Shown here in pieces: positions 1 to 8,793 of a DNA stretch of 64,000 nt. Every line of letters begins with the position of its first letter. Positions within the stretch are counted from its first letter, which is position 1. Origin of the DNA: Oleispirillum sp963678075 (lineage in GTDB: Bacteria > Pseudomonadota > Alphaproteobacteria > Rhodospirillales > Rhodospirillaceae); the NCBI GenBank assembly GCA_963678075.2, contig CAXXPK010000008.1, positions 93,931 through 157,930 of the forward strand, given 5' to 3'. The position numbers and the translations under genes were made by a program. Under the pieces are notes generated by a model that worked only from the letters and a program-made list of their open reading frames with translations, searched no databases and was not told where the DNA came from.

Positions 1-40
1 CGGTTTCGTAATCCTTCGACCAGGAAAATCCGCTCACGGC

Positions 41-1968
41 TCACCTCGCGTCTGGGGGCCCGCACTCAAGGGGGGTATACCCTTCCGACGGATCGGCGGC
101 AATCGCTTTCACCGCGCCGGGCCGCGCCGACCATGCCCGCGCCCACACCGCCAGATGCGCGGCAATGTCGGCAACCGTCCAAACGCCGGAATCGGTAAAG
201 ACCGTCAGTTGCGGCCGATCGCTTCGCGCCGCGCAACCAGACCTCGCCGCCCGCCGCCGCGACCCGATCGGCTAGATCCGCATCGTCGGTCACCAGAAGA
301 TCGTAGCCGGCAAGCACCGTCGCCCCGAAGGCGACCTCCTCCGCCTCGACCCCAGGCAGGCGCCAGACCGGTTCCCAATCCGGCGACAGCCCCCCACGAC
401 AACACACCACCACCCGCGGGCGCGGTAGGCCAGCGGCACGCCGCAGCAGATGCAGACGCGACAGATCGGCGGCCCACGCCGCTTCCCCCTGACGCTGCAC
501 GACCGCAGCCACGGCGGGCGCGGGCCAGGCTCAACAGCGCCTCGACATAGCCTTCGCGCGAATCCAAGGCGGCCTGGGCGGCGGACTCCGCCTCGACATG
601 GCGGGCCAGAGCATTCAACGCCGTGGCCAGATTGTTCCAACTGACCGCGTTTCCGGGACGCAACGCCACCGCCCGCCGCAACACCGGCTCGGCCTGGGCC
701 GCTTCGCCCTTCTGAATCAGCAGAGTCCCCAAGGCATGCACGGTCTCGGGATGCGCCGGATCCAAGCCAAGAATGCGGCGAAACACCTGCTCGGCCTGAT
801 GCAAACGTCCCGCCCGCTGATGGGCAAGCCCCTGCCCAAAGGCCTGCGGCACGGAAATCTCTGGCCCGGGCTCCCTGGCGCCGGCATGGGCGGGCGGCGG
901 GCGCACCCCCGCCACCGCCTCGATCAGGGGACGGAAGCAAACGGCGGGAGACAAGGATTTGCACGCCACCACCAATGCCGCATCGACCATGCAGCGGCGT
1001 TCCGCTGGATCGTCGATCAACCCCGCCAGGCCCCGCGCGAAGTCCTCCGCGTCCTCGGCCAACCGGCAAACCGCCCCGATCACGCCCCGAACGTCTTCGA
1101 CCGCCCACGGCGTCGCCAGCAAGGGGCGCGCATACCCCAAGGCCTCGACCACCGCCGCCGCGCCGTGTCCGCCACCCCGCTGCGGCGCCACCACCACATC
1201 CACCGCCGAAAAGAACTGCATCGCGCGATCCACCGGCCCGACAAAGCGGAAATCGGGACAAACCCGCCGCAGGTCGCCATCGCCGACCTCTCCGCCGACC
1301 ACGACCTCGACCGTGCGGCGCGCCACGGCCAGTTCCGGTCGCGACCACACCGCATCGTGCAGCCAAGTCAGAGCCTGGGCATCGACCCAATCGTCACCAA
1401 AGAAAACGCCGATGCGTTCCACCGTGCGCCGCATCGGCGGCAGCGGATCGGCCATCGCCACCGGGTGCGGCGAAAAGCCGCACCGCGACTCGCCCAGGGA
1501 CGCGACGGCGCGGGCATAATCGTCCTCGCGGGAAAACAGGACCCGGTCGAAGCGCCGCGCCAAAGCCGCCGCCTGCGCCTCGTCCAGCCGCGCGGCAATG
1601 TCCGCCGCCTCGGCATCCAACAGAACGGGGATCGCCGCCGGAACGAAATCCGGCACCCAGGCAAGATCGTCCGACATCACCAGAACCCGCGACGGCCAGC
1701 GATCCGCGATCAACCGTCCCAAACGCGACGCGACGTGCCTGAGGTCAAGCGTCGGGGTCAACGCCTCGCAACGGATTTCCCGCGCCAGCGGCGATGCCGC
1801 CAGATTACCGGTCAGGCGTTCGAATTCGCCCAGCGCGGTCCCTAAATAGATCAAATCGACGGGATCCTGCTCGAGCAGGAAACCCAGCATCTCGCGCTGC
1901 CGCGCCGCCACCCCGTAGCCCGGCCGCCAGAACGCCCGATCGCTGATGAATACCGACCCTGAAGGCAC
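41..1968 (-). pseudogene. glycosyltransferase with TPR repeats, two frameshifts
   Basis: The first ~490 residues, read from a GTG at 1968 (GGAG about 11 bases upstream), look like a GT4-type glycosyltransferase. A GDDW segment and a glycine-rich PQRGGGHGAAAVVEALG stretch resemble the nucleotide-sugar domain. Tetratricopeptide-like repeats rich in HPETVHALGTLL and NAVSWNNLATALNAL follow. Near 512-530 the coding sense moves to a second frame (AVVQRQGEAAWAADLSRLHL), and near 205-240 to a third (LTVFTDSGVWTVADIAAHL). That frame ends at TGA 41-43. All three segments read as one plausible protein of about 640 residues, so two single-base indels are inferred. Both lie in GC-rich runs and could be sequencing errors. 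The sugar substrate is unknown, and no partner gene is visible to the left because the window ends there. Confidence 0.6.
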
Positions 1969-2147
1969 CGACCATCATCTCCACTGGGATCAATCGATCC
2001 GCCGGGGGACCCCCGCGACGGAACCGCAGTTTACCCACAAATCCGGCCCGCGTCTTCAACGCGCGCCGCATGCAATTTCAGGTTTTCTTAACGGACACCA
2101 AGGATACTATACTGTGAAGGTGTTTTTTCTGATCGGAGTGTCCGCCG

Positions 2148-2540
2148 GTGCGCAGGCTCTGCATTCTATTTTTTTCCATCGTCGTGCTGAGCGGTTGTGG
2201 CAAGACCCTTGAGGACGTCCCAACCGCCGGACTGTCCAAGGCGACGCCGTTCTCGCACCCCTATCACGCGCTTCTGGCCGTCGATGTCGCCACCCTGATC
2301 GTCACCGACAAGACGATGGTCGATCACATCGTCTCCTGCTTCCGGGAGGAAGACTGCTCGGCGGTGCGCGCCAGCCAGGGCGATTACTACTGCCGTCCGA
2401 TCCGGTTGGCCTATACGCCGCCGCCAGAGCCTTTCTGCTATCGTTCCCTGGCCGACGCGTCGTGCTTCGCTGTGCCCAACCCCTATGGCTCCGACCGCCG
2501 CATGGGCACTTTCCTGCCCGGCGTCACCCGCGTGCGATAA
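2148..2540 (+). CDS. small lipoprotein of unknown function
   Basis: This is a 130-residue protein with a basic start, a hydrophobic stretch and the lipobox LSGC with Cys17, so it should be lipidated and membrane-attached. The mature part has five further cysteines (including CFREEDC and YYCRP), which suggests disulphides in the periplasm. The start is a GTG; GGAG lies about 10 bases upstream. No family was recognised. It is followed after 18 bases by the LysE-type exporter on the same strand and may share its transcript. An AT-rich stretch with TATACT just upstream could be its promoter, but this is weak. Confidence 0.65.
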   Translation: MRRLCILFFSIVVLSGCGKTLEDVPTAGLSKATPFSHPYHALLAVDVATLIVTDKTMVDHIVSCFREEDCSAVRASQGDYYCRPIRLAYTPPPEPFCYRSLADASCFAVPNPYGSDRRMGTFLPGVTRVR

Positions 2541-2558
2541 GGGAGCGATCCGACCGCC

Positions 2559-3110
2559 ATGGACTGGCCGCTTTATTGGACCTTCGTCGCCGCCGCGTTC
2601 GCCCTGGCGATCACCCCCGGCCCAGACCTGACCTGCGTCGTCGCCCGCAGCTTGGCGCAGGGACGCGCCGCCGGTCTGCTGGCGACGTTGGGAATCTCCG
2701 CCGCGATGGTGGTGCACGTCGCCTTGATAACCCTGGGCCTGTCGCGCGTTTTCCTGACCCTGCCCCAGGCCTATGCCGCGATCAAGCTGGCGGGGGCTTT
2801 TTATCTGGCGTATCTGGCGATCACGGCCTTCCGCGCCGGGCAGAGCCGCGACGTCGCGATCGCCACGGCCCGCCCCTTGGTGATTCTGCGACAGGCCGCC
2901 ACCAGTTGCTTATTGAATCCCAAGCTCGCGGTGTTCTTCATCGCCTTCCTGCCGCAATTCACCACCCCGACGGCAGGCCCGATCACGCAGCAATTGTTCG
3001 TTCTGGGCGTCAGCTTCGCGGCCATCGGGCTAACGGTCCTGGCCTCCGCCGCCTGCGCCTTCGGCCCGATCGGGCGAACGCTGTCCCGGCATCCGGCGTT
3101 GTGGAAGTAG
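2559..3110 (+). CDS. LysE/RhtB-family amino-acid exporter, ended early by UAG
   Basis: This inner-membrane protein has the LysE/RhtB hallmarks: the N-terminal AITPGPDLTCVVARSLAQG signature at residues 18-36, about five hydrophobic segments, and LNPKLAVFFIAFLPQF near residue 125. Members export amino acids or small metabolites by proton exchange; the substrate is not predictable here. The frame stops at TAG 3108-3110 after 183 residues. The same frame then continues with QNRLTGSVLAGLAIGLAW to TGA 3183-3185, which is exactly the usual last helix of the family (normal length about 205). A nonsense change, or possibly readthrough, is inferred. Loss of the last helix would probably impair the protein. 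Confidence 0.8.
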   Translation: MDWPLYWTFVAAAFALAITPGPDLTCVVARSLAQGRAAGLLATLGISAAMVVHVALITLGLSRVFLTLPQAYAAIKLAGAFYLAYLAITAFRAGQSRDVAIATARPLVILRQAATSCLLNPKLAVFFIAFLPQFTTPTAGPITQQLFVLGVSFAAIGLTVLASAACAFGPIGRTLSRHPALWK

Positions 3111-3293
3111 CAAAATCGCCTGACCGGATCGGTTCTGGCGGGGCTGGCGATTGGCTTGGCCTGGCCGGACAAGCCCTCGAACTGACCTCCTTGAGCGACA
3201 CCCCGAGCATTGAAATCCCCCTCCATAGATGCAACCTTTAATTCAAAGGGGCGACAATCCAATGACCGTCGTAACAGGAGGAACCACCTCGGC

Positions 3294-4463
3294 ATGGATC
3301 ACGATTTCGACGTCTCCGGCTTGAAAAAATTCGTCGCGGCGGAATTCGTCTTCGGACGCGGATCGCGGCGTCTGGCGGGGCGTTACGCCCATAACCTCGG
3401 CATGCGGCGCGCCCTGGTAGTCAGCGATCCCGGCGCGCAAAAGGCGGGATGGGTCGAGAGCCTGCTGGTTACCCTGACCGAAGCGGGGATCGAAACCGTC
3501 CTCACCACCGAGGTCAGCCCCAACCCCCGTGCCACCGAGGTCATGCCTGGCGCCACCTTGTACACCGCGGAGCACTGCGATGGTGTCGTCGCGATCGGCG
3601 GCGGCAGCGTCATGGATTGCGCCAAGGGGATCGGCATCGTCGCCTCCAACCGCCGCCCGATCGAGGAATTCGAGGGCGTCGATGCGGTCGAAAAACCCTG
3701 TCCGCCCCTGATCTGCATTCCGACAACGGCCGGCACCTCGGCCGACGTCAGCCAATTCGCGATCATCCGCCACCCCGTCGATGCGGTGAAGATCGCCATC
3801 ATTTCAAAGGCGGTGGTCCCCGATCTTGCCCTGATCGACCCGGAAACCACCACCACCATGGACCCCTTCCTGACCGCTTGCACCGGCATTGACGCCATAG
3901 TCCACGCGTTCGAGGCCTTCGTCTCGGTGGCGGCCAGCCCGATCACCGACCTGCACGCCCTGGAGGCGATCCGCCTGGTCCGCGCCAATCTGGTCGGCGC
4001 CACCCGCGCCCCCGGCAACCAGGACCTGCGCGGCGCGGTGATGCAAGGCAGCCTGCAGGCGGGATTGGCCTTTTCCAACGCCAGCCTGGGGGCCGTGCAT
4101 GCCATGGCGCACAGCCTGGGCGGCTGGCTTGACCTGCCGCATGGCGAATGCAATGCCCTGCTGCTGGAACATGTCGTCGCCTTCAACTTCCCCAAGGCGA
4201 CGGAGCGGTATTTGCGAATCGGCGAGGCCCTTGGCCTCGACTTGCGCGGTGTCGGTCAAACCCAGGCGCTGGGTCGGATTTTTGCCTTCATCCAGGACTT
4301 CAAGAACGAGGTCGGAATCTCCGGGACTCTGACCTCCCGCGGCGTCAAGACCTCCGACATCGCCGACTTGGCGGAAAATGCCCTGGCCGGTGCCTGCATC
4401 GTGACCAACCCCCGCTGTCCAACCACGGCGGATATCGAGACGATCTATGCCGAAGCGCTGTAA
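3294..4463 (+). CDS. iron-containing alcohol dehydrogenase (ErcA-like)
   Basis: A 389-residue group III NAD-dependent alcohol dehydrogenase. It shows the GGGSVMDCAKG nucleotide-binding loop, the PTTAGTSADV segment, and the metal-ligand region HAMAHSLGGWLDLPHGECN with its histidines plus an upstream aspartate. Its layout resembles ErcA of alcohol-oxidising bacteria, a protein linked to regulation of ethanol oxidation; that role is inference. The chosen start is ATG 3294 (MDHDFD) because AGGAGG lies at 3275-3280; an upstream in-frame extension to 3210 has no support. The last 17 bases overlap the start of a PAS-GGDEF-EAL gene, suggesting a two-gene operon pairing a metabolic sensor with a signalling protein. 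Confidence 0.85.
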   Translation: MDHDFDVSGLKKFVAAEFVFGRGSRRLAGRYAHNLGMRRALVVSDPGAQKAGWVESLLVTLTEAGIETVLTTEVSPNPRATEVMPGATLYTAEHCDGVVAIGGGSVMDCAKGIGIVASNRRPIEEFEGVDAVEKPCPPLICIPTTAGTSADVSQFAIIRHPVDAVKIAIISKAVVPDLALIDPETTTTMDPFLTACTGIDAIVHAFEAFVSVAASPITDLHALEAIRLVRANLVGATRAPGNQDLRGAVMQGSLQAGLAFSNASLGAVHAMAHSLGGWLDLPHGECNALLLEHVVAFNFPKATERYLRIGEALGLDLRGVGQTQALGRIFAFIQDFKNEVGISGTLTSRGVKTSDIADLAENALAGACIVTNPRCPTTADIETIYAEAL

Positions 4464-6051
4464 ACCACCACCCGACTGGCGTGAACTGCAGGACCGCATC
4501 ATCGGTCTGGGCGGAGATTCCATTAAGAAAAGCCATTACCCCGAGCTCCGCGACCGCCTGCGCGAACTGGAACGCTTTCGCTCCCTACTGGATCTGTCCT
4601 CCGACATTCTGCTGGTGATCGACATCGCCAGCGCCCGCATCGTCGATTGGAACGTCGCGGCGCGGACCGCCTTGGGGTGCGCATCGCCGCCGACCCTGAC
4701 CGAAATCGAAGCGACCGCGATCGCCGTCCTCCTGCAAGAGGAAACGGCCAACCCCACCGAACACCCCCGCCGCACGACCCTTTCCGCCACCTTCCGCCGT
4801 GCCGACGGCAGCCGTTTCCCGGCGGAAATCGCGATCAGCATCGAGGCCGGAAACGGCAATCGACAGGCCATCGCGGTTGGGCGCGACATCACCGAACGCA
4901 TCGCGACCGAACGACGACTGCGGCGGGCGGCGACCGCCTGTTACAGGCGGTGGCGGCACGGGTGGCAAGCTCGGTCCACGCCAACGATATGGTGGCGCAC
5001 ATGTCCGGCGACGAGTTCGCGGTCCTGCTGGAGGATCTTGCCACCACCGAGGACGCCTCGAAGGTGGCGCGCAAGATTCTGTTGTCCTTTTCGGACCCCT
5101 TCGACCTCGACGGCTTCGTCTCCCTATCGATCGGGATATCCCTGTTCCCGGCCCACGGGCAAGGCACCAGCGCCCTCTTGCGCAATTGCGACACCGCCGT
5201 CCATCAGGCGAAAGAGGACGGCGGCGGACGCTTTCGAATCTATACCCACAACCTCACCAACACCGCCTTCAAGAACCTGCAAATCGAAACCAGCCTCCGC
5301 CGCTCGATCGAGGAGGGCGGCCTGGAACTGTACTATCAGCCACAAGTCCGCCTAAGCGACGACGGCCTGTGCGGCGGCGAGGCCTTGGTGCGCTGGCATC
5401 ACCCGAAACGCGGGCTGATCCCGCCCGACGTCTTCATTTCGCGCGCCGAGGAAACCGGCCTGATCGTGCCGCCGGGCGCACGCCTGCTGCTGGATGCCTG
5501 CCATCGCGTCAAAAGCTGGCTGGATCAGGGATTGGCCGTGGTGCCGGTGGCGGTCAACGTCTCGGGCGTACAGATCAACAGCAGCCCCATCGTCGAAACC
5601 GTCACCGAGGCCCTGAACCTGTCCGGCCTGCCCCCACCTGTTGAAACTGGAAATCACCGAAAGCTTCGCCATGCGCGGCACCCAGGAATCCATGGACCGC
5701 CTGCATGCCTTGCGCGCCCTGGGAGTGGAACTGGCGATCGACGACTTCGGCACCGGCTATGCCTCGCTGTCGTATTTGCGGGATCTGAAAATCGACCGCG
5801 AGTTCGTGCACAACGTCCCCGACCACCGCGGCGACTGCGCGATCATCGAGGCGATCGTCGCGATGGCCCACGGCCTTGGCCTGCTGGTGGTCGCCGAGGG
5901 CGTCGAAACCGAAGGCCAGAAGGCCTTCCTGAAACGGGCCGGACGCGACGTCATGTAGGGGGCTATCTGGGGGGGGGGGCGGCCGGCCCCGGCGCGGGAT
6001 TTCGAAACGCAGTGCCTGCGCCCCATCCATCCCAACCGGGAGCAGGGGTGA
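4447..6051 (+). pseudogene. PAS-GGDEF-EAL cyclic-di-GMP protein, heavily damaged
   Basis: Reading starts at ATG 4447 inside the end of the alcohol dehydrogenase gene. A coiled segment and a PAS domain (ERFRSLLDLSSDILLVIDI to RDITERIATERRLR) are intact. At about 4925-4945 the frame changes and the protein jumps directly to the late GGDEF segment GDRLLQAVAARV and MSGDEF. The first ~75 residues of that domain, including the metal-binding Asp, are missing. The EAL domain (GGEALVRWHHP, LKLEITES, IDDFGTGYASLSYL, VAEGVE) is broken by an indel in a C run near 5635, by TAG 5956-5958 where Gln is usual, and by an 11-base G run at 5969-5979. The last recognisable residues (FETQCLRPIHPNREQG) end at TGA 6049-6051. 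It cannot make a working diguanylate cyclase as read. Confidence 0.8.
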
Positions 6052-6097
6052 CAGAAATCCGGCTTTAGAACATAGTACCGGCCTCTTCGGGGGGTTC

Positions 6098-6943
6098 GTG
6101 GGAGGCAACTTGCTCAACATCCGTCCGGTGGTCTTCGTTGTCGGGCTGCCGCTGTTCGCCGCCCTGCCCTTTTCCTTCAGCAGCGCCGAACTCAGCTATA
6201 CCGACGGCGTCTTCGAGGCGATGTCCGGACTGACCACCACCGGCTCCACCATCCTGGCCAAAATCGAGGACCAGACCCCCAGCATCCTGATCTGGCGTTC
6301 CACCCTGCAATGGCTGGGCGGCATCGGCATCATCCTGATGGCGGTGACGCTGCTGCCGGTGCTGCGGGTCGGCGGCATGCAGATATTCAAGACCGAGGCC
6401 TTCGACACCCCGGAAAAGATTTTTCCCGAATCAGCCCGATCGCCCTGCGCCTGGTCATCGTTTACGCCGGGCTGACCGCGATCTGGACCGGTCTTTACTG
6501 GGCGGCGGGAATGACCCCCTTCGACGCCGTCAACCACGCGATGACAACCCTGTCCACCGGGGGGGGGGGGGGGGACCGCGCAGGACTCCCTTGGCCATTG
6601 GCGCTCGCCCGCCATTCTGCTGGTCGCCACCGCGGGCATGATCGTCGCCGCTCTTCCCTTCGCCCTGTACCTGCACGCGGCACGCGCGGTCTGGGCCCCT
6701 CTGTTCAAGGACGAGCAGGTGCGGACCTTCCTGATCGTGCTGGCCGGAGCCACCGCGATCTCCGGCGCCTCGACCGCAATTTCCAACGTCGGGCCGGGAT
6801 TCGGCGACATCATCGGTCCCTCTGGAAACTTTTTCACTTTGCCGAACGCCGCGAAATGGATCCTCTCCTTCGGCATGCTGGTGGGGCGACTGGAAATTCT
6901 GTCCATTCTGGTCCTGTTCCAGCCATCCTTCTGGCGGGAATAA
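6098..6943 (+). pseudogene. trkH: trkH potassium-uptake channel subunit, collapsed
   Basis: TrkH forms the membrane channel of the Trk K+ uptake system. Recognisable parts are NIRPVVFVVGL (start), the selectivity-loop region EAMSGLTTTGSTIL, QWLGGIGIILMAVTLLPVLRVG, NHAMTTLSTGG, and the last loop ANVGPG-like SNVGPGFGDIIGPSGNF with a normal C-terminus FWRE. The family has about 480 residues; only about 280 can be assembled. Roughly 65 residues are missing after VVFVVGL, and about 170 after QVRTFLIVLAGATAI. A one-base loss in the C run near 6425 and a 16-base G run at 6559-6574 shift the frame twice more. A GTG at 6098 or TTG at 6110 (GGAGG four bases upstream) would be the start. TrkA is not in the window. 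Confidence 0.8.
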
Positions 6944-6951
6944 GACAACGA

Positions 6952-6975
6952 AAAAGGCCGGTTTCCCGGCCTTTT
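6952..6975. terminator. bidirectional Rho-independent terminator
   Basis: A 10-bp perfect stem AAAAGGCCGG / CCGGCCTTTT with a 4-base loop lies just after the trkH stop and just before the stop of the convergent lipoprotein gene. A and T runs on the two sides let it serve both strands. Confidence 0.85.
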
Positions 6976-6994
6976 CTCCCGATTCCTTAACCCG

Positions 6995-7615
6995 TCAGAG
7001 CGCCAACGTCTCGGGCAGATACTGGCGCAGATTGTCGGCCATCACGCGATCGAACTCCTGCCCCAGCTTTTGCATCAGTTCGTACCACGCCCGTTCGCGA
7101 TCGTTCAGCGAAGCGCCCTCCTGCACCGTCAGGCTGCGGTGCGCCACCGTCTCGACATCGCCATGATAGCTGCGGGGCGGATCGTCCAGGGAAATCCGCG
7201 CCCGCAGGGTCGCGTCGTAGCGCTCCGACGGCTCGTCGGTGAAGGCGCCCTTGATCCCGGCCTTGGTCTTCAGCTTGGTTTCCACCACCTTGGCGTCAAG
7301 AATCGTGAAGCGCGCCACCGCGCGTCCCGAACGCAACGGCTGCAAACGGTCCGGCGCCCACTGCCGCGCCATCCGCTCCGGCGAAATCGGCATCAGATGC
7401 TCGACATTTGGGGACGCGAAGCTGGGCTTGTAATCGCTGACAATATCGACCCGCAGCGCCTGGATCGGCAAGGGATCGGATTGGGAAAAACGGATGTCGG
7501 GATAGGTCGGAGCGGGCGGCGTGCTGGTGCAGGCGGCAACCCCGGCCAACGCGACCGCCGCGACGAAGCCTTGCAGCGCGGCGCGACGAGACGGCAGGAA
7601 CGGAAGAAGCGACAT
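6995..7615 (-). CDS. lipoprotein of unknown function downstream of hslO
   Basis: A 206-residue protein with a twin-arginine-like basic start (SRRAALQGF), a hydrophobic segment and a lipobox ending at Cys29 (GVAAC), so it is probably a lipoprotein. The rest is soluble and charged, with no recognised domain. The start ATG at 7615 was chosen because it gives a proper signal peptide; upstream sequence in the same frame belongs to the hslO remnant. In related alphaproteobacteria a lipoprotein of this kind commonly follows argD-argF-hslO, so it is probably expressed from that transcript. Function unknown. Confidence 0.7.
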   Translation of the reverse strand: MSLLPFLPSRRAALQGFVAAVALAGVAACTSTPPAPTYPDIRFSQSDPLPIQALRVDIVSDYKPSFASPNVEHLMPISPERMARQWAPDRLQPLRSGRAVARFTILDAKVVETKLKTKAGIKGAFTDEPSERYDATLRARISLDDPPRSYHGDVETVAHRSLTVQEGASLNDRERAWYELMQKLGQEFDRVMADNLRQYLPETLAL

Positions 7616-7643
7616 GGGCGGTCTCCTTAGGGTGGGAACGCGG

Positions 7644-7825
7644 TCAATCCGACTTGTCTGATTTAAGATCTTTCGCGTCGAACGCATAGCGCGTCTTGCA
7701 AAAATCGCATGTGACCTCGACCACGCCCTGGGCATCGGCGGCGGCGTCGATGTCGGCAGGCGACAGGGCGGCCAAAACCGCACGCAGGCGAGGGCGCCCA
7801 ACGTGAACGGCAGCACGAGGTCCAT
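7644..7825 (-). pseudogene. hslO: hslO (Hsp33 redox chaperone) remnant, centre deleted
   Basis: Hsp33 is a cytosolic, oxidation-activated holding chaperone of about 290 residues. Here only the first nine residues after ATG 7825 (MDLVLPFTL) and the last ~50 are left. The latter include RLRAVLAALSPADI and the zinc-binding VEVTCDFCKTRYAF. The first CxC of the zinc site and the whole ~230-residue core are absent, and the two pieces are in different frames. Place and order (argD-argF-hslO) match the usual alphaproteobacterial arrangement, supporting the identification. The remnant cannot be functional. Confidence 0.75.
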
Positions 7826-7842
7826 GCTGCGCGCCTCTTGCA

Positions 7843-8793
7843 TCATGAAATCTTGCCCAGGCACCAGACCATGATCGCTTTTTGCGCATGCAGGCGATTT
7901 TCCGCCTCGTCCCAGACCACCGATTGCGGCCCGTCCATCACCTCGTCGGTGACTTCCTCGTTACGGTGGGCCGGCAGGCAGTGCATGAACAGCGCCTGCG
8001 GCTTGGCCTTTGCCATCAGGGCACGATTGACCTGATGGGGCATCAACAGGCTGGAACGGTCGGTATCGGTGTCATGCATCGACAGCCAGGTATCGGTGAC
8101 CACGCAATCGGCGCCGTCCACCAGCTCCCGTGGGTCGCGCCCGACCACGATGGTGCCGCCCTGGCGGCGCGCCGCCTCGACGATCACCGGATCGGGCTCC
8201 AAACCCTCGGGGCAGGCCAGACGCATTTCGAAACCGAACTTCGGCGCCGCCTCGATCCACGACTGCGCGACATTGTTGCCGTCGCCGGTCCAGGTCACCA
8301 CCTTGCCCTCGATCGCACCGCAATGCTGTTCGAAGGTGGCCAGGTCGGCCATCACCTGACAGGGGTGGGTTTCATCGGTCAGACCGTTAATCACCGGCAC
8401 CGAGGCGTGATCCGCCAATTCGTGCAAGGTGGCGGGATCGAAGGTGCGGATCATCAGAATATCGACATAGCGCGACAGCACGCGGGCGGCATCGGGGATG
8501 GTTTCGCACCGCCCCAGTTGCGTGTCCTGGTGCGACAGCACGACGACATCGCCGCCCAACTGCGTCATCCCAACCTGGAACGACACCCGGGTCCGGGTCG
8601 ATGGCTTTTCGAAAATCATCGCCAGGGTCTTGCCCGCCAGCGGGCGGCGCAGCGCCTCGGGCGCGGTGCCGTTACGATAGTGCGCGGCAAGATTGAGGAT
8701 GCGCCGCAGCGCCCCGACATCAATCGCCGAGATGTCCAGAAAGTGGCGCGGCGGCGGCGCCCGCGACGGCACCCGCGAAGAGGTGGTCATCAT
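7843..8793 (-). CDS. argF: ornithine carbamoyltransferase
   Basis: Makes citrulline from ornithine and carbamoyl phosphate in arginine synthesis. The 316-residue sequence has all family motifs: carbamoyl-phosphate site STRTR at about 65-69, HPCQ near 148, ornithine-side SMH in DTWLSMHD, and HCLP near 279. The start is one of two adjacent ATGs (8793 or 8790), with GGAAGG upstream. The first ATG overlaps the argD stop (ATGA), so the two are translationally coupled. Length and motifs are complete; it appears functional. Confidence 0.95.
   Translation of the reverse strand: MMTTSSRVPSRAPPPRHFLDISAIDVGALRRILNLAAHYRNGTAPEALRRPLAGKTLAMIFEKPSTRTRVSFQVGMTQLGGDVVVLSHQDTQLGRCETIPDAARVLSRYVDILMIRTFDPATLHELADHASVPVINGLTDETHPCQVMADLATFEQHCGAIEGKVVTWTGDGNNVAQSWIEAAPKFGFEMRLACPEGLEPDPVIVEAARRQGGTIVVGRDPRELVDGADCVVTDTWLSMHDTDTDRSSLLMPHQVNRALMAKAKPQALFMHCLPAHRNEEVTDEVMDGPQSVVWDEAENRLHAQKAIMVWCLGKIS

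Noticed and set aside
205..550. Plus-strand Pro/Arg-rich reading at the left edge
   Set aside because: It is a shadow of the glycosyltransferase/TPR gene on the other strand.
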